Assembly (NCBI GenBank): GCA_019671005.1
Contig: CM033745.1
Location: 38,609,834-38,673,833 of the forward strand
Direction of reading: 5' to 3'
Length of the DNA stretch: 64,000 nt
Source: Hibiscus mutabilis
Taxonomy: Eukaryota > Streptophyta > Magnoliopsida > Malvales > Malvaceae
Within the stretch, counting starts at the first letter, position 1; every line of letters begins with the position of its first letter. The position numbers and the translations under genes are program-made. Below the pieces are notes generated by a model. That model was not told where the DNA came from, ran no database searches, and was given only the letters and a program-made list of their open reading frames with translations. Below are positions 48,513 to 59,984 of the stretch, piece after piece.

Positions 48513-49106
48513 CATACCACCGATAAGGAGCAATATATAGGCTCGAGAAGCAAACTCAATTTCTACTGTTGTGGAATTTCTATCCACTTGAAAATCACTC
48601 TTCAGCCCTGTTAACTTCACATGTTTACCATCAACAGCATGAGCCGGTGGTGTCTTTCCCAAATACTTGGAGTAGTAATCATAAACAAAATAATTATTCT
48701 GACCAACGATTGGACTTCCTGAAATTGGGACACCGAGATGCATATCAACATCTTTGAGGGTGGTTGTGCATTCCCCGCACGACATGTAGGAAGGTATGCG
48801 TCTCCGGTTTCCAACGCTCTACCAACCCATTAATCAACTGTGGCACGATTTCAAAACTCGCGAATCTTTGACGTGTTCATAAAACCGAAATTCTCCAGAA
48901 ATCTCATTATGTATTGGCTTGGCGGATCGCTCCATATCAAGCGAGACCGAAATTTTGAATCCTCTTTCTACAAACACAATATTTAAATTAAAGTAGTACT
49001 TTATCATTTAAAAATAATAAAGTAAAAGTTGAAAAAAACCAAAAATTCTTACCAACATTCTCATGTTTTTCGTGATGTGGGAATCTTGAAGTCTTAACAA
49101 CGCCAT
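48513..49106 (-). pseudogene. Plant mobile domain (PMD/MAIN-like) gene of the MULE, truncated
   Basis: ATG at 49106 gives exon 1 (MALLRLQDSHITKNMRML, to 49053). An 85-base GT...AG intron (49052-48968) follows, then exon 2 to the LTR at 48512. Exon 2 holds PSQYIMRFLENFGFMNTSKI, LINGLVERWKPETHTF, CGECTTTLKDVDMHLGVPIS and AYILLLIGG, all hallmarks of the plant mobile domain. At least two frameshifts (about 48855 and 48790) and the missing C-terminal half make it a pseudogene. PMD proteins occur as host MAIN/MAIL genes, which affect silencing and genome stability, and as passengers of MULE and Ty3 elements (established). The position between the TIRs and the shared orientation with MURA show that it belonged to the MULE. 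Confidence 0.85.
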
Positions 49107-49514
49107 ATTTTTTCTTAACAGTTATGCTCAATTAAATGCCTAAAACATCATAAATCAATTGAATTTTAAAATAATTTGGATTAAAATATTAACAACACAA
49201 TTTACTATTCGAAATAAAAAATAGGCATATATAAAAAAGAATTCGAGTGAACAAAATAAAAAGAAAAATTAAACGTACTCTAAAAATATAAATAGACGTT
49301 ACCTTAAACCTGTTCAAATTATGTGTGAGTTTGCTTCTTTCAATGTTGTGTGAGAAAATTTCACGGCTTGACAAACTATTTTACTTTGCTCGAACAAAAG
49401 AAGGTGGAAAACTTTGTGTGTTCTAAACCCTAACCAAAACTATCTATTTATAAGATACAAAAAATCCTAATATGCAAAAGCCCTAAAAGATCTCGTCTTT
49501 TTCCCCATAATATC

Positions 49515-49740
49515 CGTAACGGCCGTTAAAACAGGAGGAACTCGCTGTGTTCCTACGGTGAGTTCTGTTTAAGATTAGGTTAATCTCGTGATCAATGTTT
49601 AAACCGAGAATTAAAAAAAATAACTCGTCATATGTTCAAGGCGAATTTAAATAAAAAAATATATTTTTTTAGGAATTTAGGATTCTGGGCGGCCCGTTGG
49701 ACATATTAGGATCCTAAGATCCTAATTATGCCCTTATGCC
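49515..49740 (-). repeat. MULE right terminal inverted repeat
   Basis: On the minus strand it starts GGCATAAGGGCATAATTAGG and continues like the left TIR. It is followed on the plus strand by the TSD CTCATCTTC (49741-49749). Confidence 0.85.
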
Positions 49741-49858
49741 CTCATCTTCCACAGCTAGCCTTGACGGAATAGGAAACACTATGATGGAATTTTTAGGACC
49801 GACCTACACAAAAGAAAATGTCGGTTCCATTGAAAAAGAAGTCCATTAACAGAACACT

Positions 49859-50043
49859 AAATTTGTTCCAAGGTTTAGTCTATTTATGTTCTGTAAACTG
49901 TTGTTGACCTTTGTATCAGACAGAAAAGAGCAGATAAACCATGAAGAAATTATTAATTACTAAAACAAACCCTTGTTTTACTTTTTTCTTGTGCCTACAA
50001 CATGATTATGCAATTTTGGCTTCCAAATGAAGGAATCAAAGTT
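49859..50043. other. 3' flank of the ATL gene
   Basis: AT-rich, non-coding. It probably includes the 3' UTR and terminator of the minus-strand ATL gene. Confidence 0.4.
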
Positions 50044-51317
50044 CTACATGTGTGGGGTAAATGACGAGTGAACAACCTTGTTTTGTCTCCCACCTAGCCA
50101 ACCGAGTGTTCTCCTTGCAAAAGATGGCGTTTTGGCTTCTGAATCTAAGGTATGGCACCGAAATGAAAACGCCCTCCTTGATGAATCAACACCCAAACTC
50201 TGCCTGTCTTTCTTCGCTCGGAGCCATATTTTGGATATCAAGAAGCTTTCTTTGTTGCTCTTCCCAATGGCCTTGCCACTGTGGTTGTTGTCGGTGCCGG
50301 TGGTGGTGGTTGTCGTAGTTTCAAAACCAGTGAACCCTCTTATTGATTCACAATCGCATTCGGACATGGCTGGGCGGTGGCCGGGTGTTAATGGGAAACA
50401 AGTCTTCTTTCTCGATGTTGGTACTCGTAAGAAGGATTTCTCATCCATTACGTACTCAAAATACCCCACCGAGAAACACCTCCTGGAATCCACATTGTTG
50501 TTATTACTGCTACTGCAACCCTCAACGCCGTCAACATTTCTAAGCTTCCCTAGCTTAACAGGCACGACATTTTCCCCTGAATCCACCATTCCTGTTTGGT
50601 TTGCTTCATCTTTTTCCAGGATTTCACATGATTCGGTGTTTCCGAAAGGACCCAGATTGGAATTTGATCTCAGAACTGAACTGCTTCTTCCTACAACACT
50701 TTCTCTGTCGGTGGCAATCTCTCTCGAGCTCTGGATCCCAGATTCGAGAACATAAAGGTGCTGATCGGAGAGAAATCAGGGAGTAAGCTAGCTCTACATA
50801 AAGGGTAAGTGGAATGGGACAAAAGCCAAGTGTCGATACACTCCATGTGGAAAGCATGGTTGCAATTCGGCAACAATCTAAGCTTATCTGGGGGCTCGAA
50901 TTCACACAAGCAAACCGCACAGTCAAAAGCGTTGTTTACACCTATGATAGATTTGTAGTGAAAAACAGGGAGAGTATATATTAAAGACTGGTCAACACCG
51001 GCGTCATGGAGATGGAATAGTTGCTGCAGCTGCCCTTGGAGGGCGGTCGCATTGTCTGAATCCTCTGGCTCTCCATTCGAACGTCTCAAGAGAAATCTAA
51101 CCGATAGGTGAATCAAACCGGAAGCAAAAAAAATGATGGCTAGGATTATGATGATGAGTAATACAATTGGACTAACCTCGTTCAAACCGGAACTATCATC
51201 GGATTGCAAGCTTTGCGGTGGAGGCGGTAACGGTGGTGGTGATCGAGGGAGGTAAGATGACTGTTCTGATAGAGAAAGATGTTGGGCTAACTTTCTTTGA
51301 TGGAAAATCCAGTCCAT
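50044..51317 (-). pseudogene. ATL13/46/47-like RING-H2 E3 ligase gene, frameshifted
   Basis: ATG at 51317. Residues 27-34 are proline-rich, 49-78 form a membrane helix (PIVLLIIIILAIIFFASG), 107-115 (GVDQSLIYT) are the GLD motif of ATL proteins, and 133-174 are the RING-H2. Ligands seen: C133, C136, C152, H154, H157, C160 and C174. The seventh is Tyr171 (STYPLC where ATLs have STCPLC; a TGC-to-TAC change). A frameshift near 50770-50785 ends the first frame at 50691. Reading on in the next frame gives SSREIATDRESVVGRSSS and then the long C-terminal tail (VDSGENVVPVKLGKL, FSVGYFEYVMDEKSF, RRAFSFR) to the stop at 50044. Total about 425 codons and intron-less, as usual for this group. ATLs are membrane-anchored ubiquitin ligases. 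This copy is either a pseudogene or carries an assembly error plus a real substitution. Confidence 0.82.
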
Positions 51318-52150
51318 TGTGTGGGTGGAGAGAAATGGAGTGGAATTAAAAAGATTGAAACTTTAGCCTTATATCATATGGCTTGCAAGGACCTTAGACT
51401 ATCAAAAGGAAAAAGAGAGGGAGAGACTGAAGACTTGCATACATGCTTGCTTTTAAAGGGTAGATATAAATGGTGCCATAAGTTGAATTTCCTTTATTTT
51501 TCTTTTCAACACCCACAAGGTGAATTTCAAAAACCATGAAGCAATAATAACAATCGTAGTAATAGCTACAAGGGTGATATCCACAATAGCATTTGGTTTT
51601 TGAGAAAATTTATGACATTAAGACTTGTAATGACTATAATAATATATGTTTATGTCCTTAATGATAAGCGAAACACAACAAAAAAATTACAACGACAATT
51701 TAAATCTTGATATTTGTTATTAGATAAAAAATATTACATTCTTAATTTAAATATCAAAATTTAAATTTATATAAAATAAAATAAAATAAAATAAAAATAT
51801 TATATTATCTGTCAACTAATAAATCTCAAATGTCTAATATTATTAAAGCTACCCAGCAGATGGTAAATACTGCAATTAAATTTCATATTAGTGGGAGGGA
51901 AATATGGAAGTTGTTGGACACCAAGGTCTAGGGACATTCAAGAATAACTATATTATTCTAAGGACTTAATACATTATTTTTGTCCAAGCCCACAATAATT
52001 CTTGACTAACGACATTCAAGAATAACTATATTATTCTAAGGACTTTATTATAATTCAGTTTATTTATAGATACACATAATAAGATTGAAATAATAATGAC
52101 TTTATTTTAATAAACAAGATAAAATAAGTATGTCTTTTACAACCATCTCA
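51318..52150. other. Upstream region of the ATL gene
   Basis: No gene seen. A perfect 35-base direct repeat (starting GACATTCAAGAATAACTA) lies at 51933-51967 and 52011-52045. The rest is AT-rich. The ATL promoter would be in the first few hundred bases. Confidence 0.45.
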
Positions 52151-53515
52151 TGATTGGTCTTTGGGCATACTCCAACAGCTAGTATACACGTCGCAAGTAA
52201 TAAAGTGATAGGTATCAAGTATCGTCTCTAAAGGGATTGGTTTGAGCCACTTTGCTTAAGTTATTGCAGTGTAAAAGGAATAAATTGACGGTGATAGATA
52301 ATGATAAGTAAAATTGATGGTGATAGATAATGATAAGTAAAATAAACTAAGTGAACAGAAAGAAGTAAGCGATATGAGATATTAGGCTGGGTTATCGTGA
52401 GCAGTGGTGCGATTGCCGAATGAATTGTCATGGCTTTTGATTGTTGAGGCAATTCAATTTCCATGGCAACTAGATTTGGATAAATGTCATGGTAACTAGG
52501 TCACAAAATATGTCGTGGCATCTGGGTTTGGATGAATGCCGTAGCAACTGGGTTCCTCCTTCAATGCCTTCGAGTTATCCCTACCCGAAGAACTGGTGTT
52601 TGCACATGCCTTGGTGATACACCCCTGCGTTAACCTTGGGTGAGCGACACTGATCTTGCACTCCTTTTAGTCACTAAAATTTGATCCTTATTCCTAAGGC
52701 AGATTAGTATCCACCAACGTCGTTCAAATGGAAACCGTGTTCACTCATTTCATGATCTAGCTCTCCCGAGCCTAGATAAATGGATGCACTCAAGTTCCTT
52801 TCCTAATTCCCTCAAGGTAAAAATCAAGATCCAAGAATGAACGAACAATGGAATTTATTGAATCAAAAACCATTCAATCGTTTCTCACACCAACAAAACC
52901 CGATAACCCAATCCAAATTAAACTAGATCATGGCTGGGTAAAAAGAAAATATAAAGGAAACAAACCCAGACATGGGTGGATTGCACTATACAAGATAAAA
53001 GAAATGGAAAAGATGAACTTCTCCAATCTACGTTGATGGTTGCGCTCAGATCCCCCTTTTAGACCTGATCTCTCACTCATGATCCACTCCCTTTTGATTT
53101 GAGATTTGATCCATATATATAGGGTGTTGCGATCAGCTTTTTGTTGATAAGAATGAGTTTGAATTAATTTGAATTAGAGATAATTAATCTCTTTTCTCTT
53201 TTATTTGCAACAGCTCTTCAAATCCAAATCTTTTATCCAATGTGATAAGGATAATGTTAGAGATAAAGTTGGAAATTCTGATCCTTATCCAGAACATGCC
53301 ACGACAATTCTCTTGGCAAGTCGTCCAGCACAGAAAAAGAAAAAAGCTGTAGCGATTTCTCCAGAAAAATAGCAAAAATGCAAGGCTAAGCCCAATAAAC
53401 AGAAGGAATACGAATTTATGCACAAATAACTACAAAATGCAACTAAATGTGCCAAAGTCTAAACAATAATCTAAGCAAAAAGGGTATAAAATACAATACT
53501 TTTTCACACTTATCA
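52150..53515 (-). repeat. LTR-like element fragment, minus strand
   Basis: On the minus strand it begins TGATAAGTGTGAAAAAGTAT at 53515 and runs toward GCGACGTGTATACTAGCTGT near 52175. Both stretches look like ends of a dispersed non-coding plant LTR sequence. There is no coding. A 29-base duplication lies at 52282-52339 (word GGTGATAGATAATGATAAGT). The boundary at 53515 abuts Athila gag sequence exactly. The other end and the TSD are not resolved. Confidence 0.5.
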
Positions 53516-53520
53516 ACTGA

Positions 53521-54600
53521 CATGAATTCTAAATAGTCAAGTACACTACCTAGCAACACTAAGAGTCTGGTGAACAAGGGTGAGGGACATTGCAAAGCTA
53601 TTACTCTTCGTAGTGGCAAATAGACTACAGACTCGACGTAGCCAGTTCCCATGTCTACTCACAAATAGGGAGAGTCTTCTGTACCTATGGAGATAATGAT
53701 GGTAAGATGAGTAATATACCTCTTACTATTACTCCGGTCCTATCTGTTTTACAATCGAAGTTGTCACCACAATGCTCAATGTCGGCACAACAGTCTGATA
53801 ATCCATCTCCATCTTTTTTCTCAAAGATTTAAGAATATTGAGTCAGACAATCAATTTTAATTCTTTCATGATACTTTGCAAAACTTACAGTTCAAATTCT
53901 TTTGATTGATGCTCTTACACATATCCAAATTAAGAAAAGTTCATGAAGGATATCATATCCAAAAAGAAGAAGCTCAATGCAATGGAAACTATTGCGCTCA
54001 CTGAGGAGTGCAGTGCGTTAATATATACACCTCTACCGAGAAAGATGAAGGATCCAAGTAGCTTCATCATACCTTGCTCTATTGGTAATCACTACTTTAG
54101 TAAAGCTCTTTGTGATTTGGGGGCTAGTATCAATCTAATGCCATTATCTACTTTTCAAAAGTTGGGCATTGGATAAATGAAGCCCACTACAGTCACATTA
54201 CAATTGGCTGATAGATTTTTGACTCATCTGAATGGTCAAATAAAAAATGTGGTTGTTTGTGCGGGCAAGTTTGTTTTCCTAACTAATTTTATTATACTTG
54301 ATTGCGAGGTTGACAGTGAGGTATCTATCATTCTTGTTCGCCCATTTTTAGCTATTGAGAAAGTGGTCATCGATGTATCGAAAGGAGGACTTACAATGCG
54401 AGTTGATAATGGTCAAGTTACTTTTGGGACGTTCAAAACTAATATGGGAAGGAAGTCTGAATAATGTCATCATATCAACATTCTTGAACATATTATTCAA
54501 GAAGACCTGCACCATCATGGTATAGTTGTTGCTGAAGATACTGTGTTAACAACGGTAGACGAAGATCTCCCAAATTGTGACCATACTGTGTAAGTTCTTA
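53521..54600 (+). pseudogene. Athila-like gag end and protease
   Basis: From 53521 the frame reads STLPSNTKS and GHCKAITLRSGK, the marker at the gag end of Athila elements (about 53580-53620), with a stop right after it. The protease frame (53943-54464) has KALCDLGASINLMPLSTF with the D-L-G active site, a TAA at 54174, then MKPTTVTLQLADRFLTHLNG and VSIILVRPFLA. Gly is replaced by Val in the usual IILGRPFL. The catalytic Asp is kept. The stop and substitutions make it non-functional. Confidence 0.82.
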
Positions 54601-55643
54601 CTACGGTAGTTCATTTAGATGGCAAGTTGAATTGTTGGATTTTGCTCACCGATCAATTACTACTTTTAAATTGTCTATTGAAGAAGCTTATACTTTGGAA
54701 CTCAAACCATTGCCAGCTAATCTCAAATATGTATTCCTTGGAGATGCAGAAACACTCCCAGTCATTGTCTCTGCAACTCTAGACGCAATACAAGAAGCTG
54801 AGTTGATAACTATTCTTAAGTGACACAAGCGTGCTATTGCTTGGACAATTGCTGATATCATGGACATTACTTCATCTTTATGTATGCACAAGATTAAGCT
54901 GGATGATGAGAACAAGCAGTCTATTGAGCCACAACGAAGATTGAATGGAAAGATGAAGGAAGTAGTCAAGAAGGAAATCCTTAAATGGTTGACACAAGTA
55001 TTATCTATGTATTTTTTTATAGTGCATGGGTGAGTCCAGTCCATTTTGTCCCTAAGAAAAGTGGCTTCACTGTAGTCCGTAACGATGCTAATAAGCTGAT
55101 TCCAACTTGCATTCCTATTGGTTGGTTTATTTGTATGGACTATAGGCGTCTCAATGCAGCCACAAGGAAGGATCATTTTCCTCTTCTTTTCATTGATCAG
55201 ATGTTAGATCGACTTGAGTGCAAGAAGTGTTATTGCTTCCTTGATAAGCATTCTAGCTACAATCAAATTGCTATTACACCCGAAGACCAGAAAAAGACTA
55301 CTTTTACATGTCCATTTGGGACATTTGCCTTCTGTTGAATGCCTTTCGGCCTTTGTAATGCAGCGACCACATTTCAATGGTGCATGATGGCAATATTTTC
55401 AGATATTATTGATAATTCCCCTGAAATCTTTATGGATGATTTTTTGGTATACGTGAATAATTTCGACCAATGCGTTGACAATCTGGAGAAAGTATTGCAA
55501 CGCTGTGAAGACACAAATCTAGTTCTAAACTGGGAAAAATGCCACTTCATGGTCACTAAAGGGATTGTGCTAGGCCACAAAATTTTGAAGGCTAGAATTA
55601 AGGTTGATAGAGCAAAAGTGGATGTAATTGAAAAATTGCCACC
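54601..55643 (+). pseudogene. Athila-like reverse transcriptase (broken)
   Basis: 54632-54823 holds the N-terminal ELKPLPANLKYVFLGDAETL. After a stop, 54985-55338 has WVSPVHFVPKKSGFTVVRND, GWFICMDYRRLNAATRKDHF, FIDQMLDRLECKKCYCFLD and YNQIAITPEDQKKTTFTCP. A TGA at 55336 stands where the family has Arg (CGA). 55339-55643 then continues MPFGLCNAATTFQWCMMAIF and IFMDDFLVYVNN, with the DD catalytic pair. The frame runs into the solo LTR at 55644 at VIEKLPP and resumes past it. The Arg-to-Cys and Arg-to-stop changes just before 55339 are both C-to-T at CpG. Confidence 0.88.
55639..55643. repeat. TSD CCACC, left copy
   Basis: Matches 59165-59169. Confidence 0.8.
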
Positions 55644-58600
55644 TGTAATACCCCAAATCATGGCCTAGTAACATGTCACAAACTAATTAGAACTTAATTG
55701 TTCAAACAATCTATAAATTAGAAGAATTGATTAAACCTAGTGACTAAGTTAGCTGGATTGATAAATAAGTAGCCAAAACATGAAGGATCAAATAGTAACA
55801 TTTGTAAATGTAGAATTGCATGCAACTAGGATGTGTAATTAAGGATTTATGAAGCAATTAGACCATAATTTGCCAAGTGGAGGCAAATAGCCAAGCCAAG
55901 TGATAACAACATGTCTAGGTGTCCATCTTCCTATCATCTTCTCCACTCCACCTTTCTCTTACCTTGGCCAAACCCTACTCAATCATCTAGGAAAAGAAAG
56001 CCACCATTTTAGATGAAGGAAACTTGCATGTGATCACATTTGCATGTAATTGAATAGCTAGGAAGATTGTAAGTGGTTTCTAAATCCTTTCTCCCTAGCA
56101 ACTTGATTGAATAAATGATTGATGATAGAGATTGAATTTGGAATCATGGAAATGAATAAGATGATGTTATGCTTGAAATTTTATCTTGAATTGTAGCTTG
56201 AATGTAGTTGAATTGCCTATGTATCGAAAATAGGGATCATGGTTGAAACTAGTTGAGAATATGGACTGTTTGGATAGGTGAAAATGTGTATGCCAATTGT
56301 ATTATAATGCGCTGATTTGGTCACATTGCTAGATGAATTAAGGCTTGAATAGAGTAAATAGCTTGCTGGAAAATGAATGTATATAATTGGATCAGTTAAA
56401 ACTAGGTAATGGACTGCTCAAAAGATGAATAAGAGGTATATTGTTGATCAAATGGATCAAATTGAATATAGCATTATAATGTTATGTTTTAAGCACATTA
56501 CTAGGTGAATTATACTGACCTAGACATGTAAGAACATGAAAATAAGTTGAATTACAATGTTATAATCTTGTTTAGATGAGTTATGTAACTAGAAACTCAA
56601 CCTAGTGTAATCTGCCCAGAACACTCTATTGTGGGCAGTAACTTTGAAAAATCATCATAAATTGTATAAAAGGAATTTAAGGCTGAAAATTTTATGCATA
56701 GCACCTTAACATTTCTAGATTCATTAGGAGAAAACAAAACTGAATTCTGGATTGTAGAGAAGAAACACTAGGGACAGTGCAAACTGTCCAGTGTTGTAAA
56801 TTGCCCTGTCTTTAAGTTAAAAACTGTATTAATTGGTAAAGAACTAAAATGTAAGGCTTATATGGATAGAAAGACAATTAAGTTATCTTTCCAAAGGTGT
56901 AAACCAATTGAAATTCTGATGTACAAAATGAAACTTATGCATGTTTAAGTGAGCAGAATACATGCTGCCTAGTAACAACAGTTTAGGTAATTGTACACAG
57001 TATTGTGACAGTTTTGAAAACTCTTTTGTAAATAATTTTGGGACATTGGTTACTGCCCTGTTTTACATGAACTAAAGTATAGACAAGTGTAGTTATGTGT
57101 AGAAAAGAATATATATGAACATGCTGCCAGATTTGTATATGTTGTGTACTAGTAACATTACCTTGATTGAATGATTATGTGAACTTGTTTTAATATGTAT
57201 TTGCTTCTGTAATGTGTTAGAACCAGGAGTGAACTTGGTGGAAGAGGAAAGGGTGGAACATCCTAAAGCTAAGAACAAAGGAGTGTGGATCCAAGACTAG
57301 CTAGCTTGGGGAGTATTGTGAGTGTAGTTATCTCTAGGGTTAGGACTAGGTCTTAACCAATGCATACATGTCTACATTCTTGTAATGTTTAAATGGACCT
57401 AATATGGACTTGGCCTAATAAGGGAATTATGATTAAAGTAATGCTGAAACTTGATCACATCCTTGAATTCATGTATGTTTCGATTGCTAAGCATGTTTAA
57501 GTGGTAACATTGGTGCTTGTATGTGTGATATGGCATGTGATCAAATGCTTAAAGAAATTACTTAAAATGTTATCCCAAATTGATGAAATGAACACATGAG
57601 AATTACATTATATGTGAGCTATGGCTCAATTGGCCTAAGGGCCTAGTATATAATGAACTTGCTGAATACTTGCCATGATCTTGAACTTGAAATACTTGTA
57701 TAAATGGCTAAAATCGAACAACCTTGGTAGCTAGTTGGATTAGGTAGAAGGGCATGCCTTAGAGTCTAGAGCTCATTGTGTCAGGGTGGACTACGGTCCA
57801 GGGCTAAGGCCCCTATTTGGCGATAGACGGAGGGTACGTATGTGGTCTTTGGCGATAGTAGGAGGGTTGACCAGCACTACGGTGCATCTTGTGGCGACAG
57901 TTGGTTGGAGACTTGATTACTTATTCAAACTAAGTACCAAGGGGGCTGTTTAATTGATAAAAATGAAATAACAATCCTATAATACATGTTACTTGTATTG
58001 AAAGTTATATAATGTATGTTACTTGACATGAAAGCCATGAATTGTATGTTACTTGTCATGTGAGCATGATTTGCATGATTACTTGTCCTGTAAGCATGAT
58101 TTGCTTGATTTCTTGTTATGTAAGCATGATTTGCTTGATTCTTGATATATAAGCATGACTTATGATTCATTGTCTCTTGTTTCTTATGCTAGCTAAATGC
58201 TTGAAATCCTTAGCTAGGATCATTCTTGTCTAATTGAAACTTAACTTGATATAACAATTGGTTAGAACTAGTTACTACCTCACTAAGTACATTCTTGTAC
58301 TTATCACTCTTGTTTTCATTCTTCCCAACCAACAGGATAAAGGATTAAATCGTTGCTTGATTCTGAAGCCTATTTCCTTGAGCTCGAAGCAAGACACAAG
58401 CATATCATAAGTATTGTTCATACTTGTTTTGTACTCCCCTAGTTGGTGGCACTTAGATTGTATATAGTGAACTATGCATGCATTTGGAATACTTGTACTT
58501 GTATATATATGTTCTTAAATGGGCTTACTATGTTATGAACTTGGTTGATAATGTGAAACATGTATTGAACTTAAATTACATGTAATGGAATGGTGTTTTG

Positions 58601-59164
58601 CTACGCATATATGAATATACAAATGGAATGATCTAGTGATTGATCTAGTTATATTGAGCCATTCGAATGCCTTGGAAATTATATGGTCATTTGTGTGTGA
58701 ACATACCTTGTTATAAATATTTTGTGTGTTTGTATGGTACTTGTCGAATGGATAGGCTTGGTGTATGGCTTGATTGGAAACAAGTTGCATGCAATTGTAT
58801 GTTCAAATGATCATGTTTAGTAATCTAGGTATGAGATGTTATATGTATCAAACTAAGGAACATTGAAATGAAATGGAAGTATGTTACACACTTAGGCTAT
58901 TCGAATAATATGGTATGATGTAGTTAATGGAATTATTAAAGTAGTAACCTATAATGACTTGAAATCAAAATGTGAAATTGCTTGTTTGATAAGTTAAGTA
59001 TGCTTGGTTGCTTGCTAGTCAAGTAACTCATCTAATAGGAATGAGTTAATCTATTCTTGTCTTGTTCTTGCTTGTAATGCCTTGTTCTTACTTGTAATGC
59101 CTTGTTCTTGCTTGGTAACGCTCCCGATCCAGTTTGCTACTAACCCGGGGTAGGGGGTATTACA
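55644..59164 (+). mobile_element. Solo LTR 1 in the Athila-like element
   Basis: 3521 bases, TGTAATACCCCAAATC to GGGGGTATTACA, flanked by CCACC. It contains no gag or pol. It holds the stem-loop GGACAGTGCAAACTGTCC (56772-56789). Apart from small indels it is collinear with 60355-63873. The open frames in it, on both strands, are short and not proteins. Confidence 0.88.
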
Positions 59165-59800
59165 CCACCACCAACAAATGTGAAAGGTATCCGCAGTTTT
59201 TAAGGCCATGATGGGTTCTATAGGAGGTTCATTCTTGACTTCTGAAAGATCTCCAAACCTCTATGCCTATTGTTGGAGCAAGGTAGAAAATTCGTTTTTG
59301 ATGATGCATATTTGGATGCATTCAATAAAATTAAAACACAACATGTGAACGCACCGATCGTTGTTGCACCCAACTAGGAGCAACTGTTTGAACTTATGTG
59401 TGATGCCAGTTATTTTGCTGTAGGTGCAGTTTTGGGACAATGCAAGGACAAGGTATTTCATGCGATCTACTATGCTAGTAAGACTCTAACTGAAGCTCAA
59501 ATCAATTATATTACTACTGCTACTTCTAAGAAAGAGTTATTACTGGTAATTTTTACTTTTGATAAATTTTGTTCTTATCTTGTGGGTTCAAAAATTACAG
59601 TTTTAATGATCATTCTTCTTTGAGATACCTTTTTGCGAAGAAAGATGCGAAACCTAAACTAATTTGTTGTAAGAGTTAGATATTGAAATTAAAGACCGCA
59701 AGGGGTCAACAAATTAAGTTATCGATCAGCTTTCGAGGTTGGAAGCTGGCAGATAAGTTGTAAATTTTTGATGCATTCCATGATGAAAAGCTTTTCATTG
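59165..59800 (+). pseudogene. Athila-like RNase H (broken)
   Basis: Resumes from the RT with PPTNVKGIRSF (about 59170-59205). Then 59396-59623 gives LMCDASYFAVGAVLGQ (first Asp), ATIYYASKTLTEAQINYIT-like sequence and a KKELLLVIFTFDKFCSYLVG block. A shift follows, then SLRYLFAKKDAKP and EIKDRKG near 59690. These match the Athila RNase H. The end is frameshifted. It would remove the RNA strand during cDNA synthesis. Confidence 0.75.
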
Positions 59801-59984
59801 TGAATGCAACATCGTGGTATGATGATATAGTGAATTACTTGATTTATAGAAAGAATCCCGTTGGCGTAACTGGTCACAAAAGGCTAGATTCCTTAGAGAT
59901 GCTACAAAGTATCATTGGAATGAACCTTACTTGTTCAAGGTTTGTAATGATAATACAATTCTACGTTGTGTCATTGAGGAAGAG

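Larger units (their letters stand above)
31682..49740 (-). mobile_element. Mutator-like element (MULE) with MURA and plant mobile domain genes
   Basis: Bounded by long terminal inverted repeats (31682-31965 and 49515-49740) and a perfect 9-base TSD. Removing the Tekay-like insertion (36390-48512) leaves about 5.9 kb. It contains a broken MURA transposase (32267-34663) and a broken plant mobile domain gene (48513-49106), both read on the minus strand, plus a tandem array (35481-36389). It sits within LINE sequence that continues on both sides. All genes are broken, so it is no longer autonomous, though the TIRs remain recognisable. Confidence 0.88.
5249..49858 (-). mobile_element. L1-type LINE, base layer of the insertion nest (three pieces)
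   Basis: The LINE sequence survives as 5249-8736, 31636-31681 and 49741-49858, read on the minus strand. The rest of this span is later insertions. The 3' end is a run of nine T on the plus strand (5249-5257), the poly-A tail. Order from 5' to 3': end of the endonuclease domain (49858-49741, including a FNGTD..FCVGR stretch resembling the family's GF.GPKFTW block), HLNK/GH.LLDV linker across the two junctions, RT, zf-RVT zinc finger, RNase H. The 5' part of ORF2 and all of ORF1 are missing. A possible degenerate TSD is AAATTTCTTTTCAAG (5232-5246) against AAATTTGTTCCAAG (49859-49872). Confidence 0.75.

Noticed and set aside
50078..50755. 225-codon open frame on the plus strand across the ATL locus
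   Set aside because: It is antisense to the conserved ATL tail. Its serine- and leucine-rich content is the mirror of that coding sequence and shows no domain.
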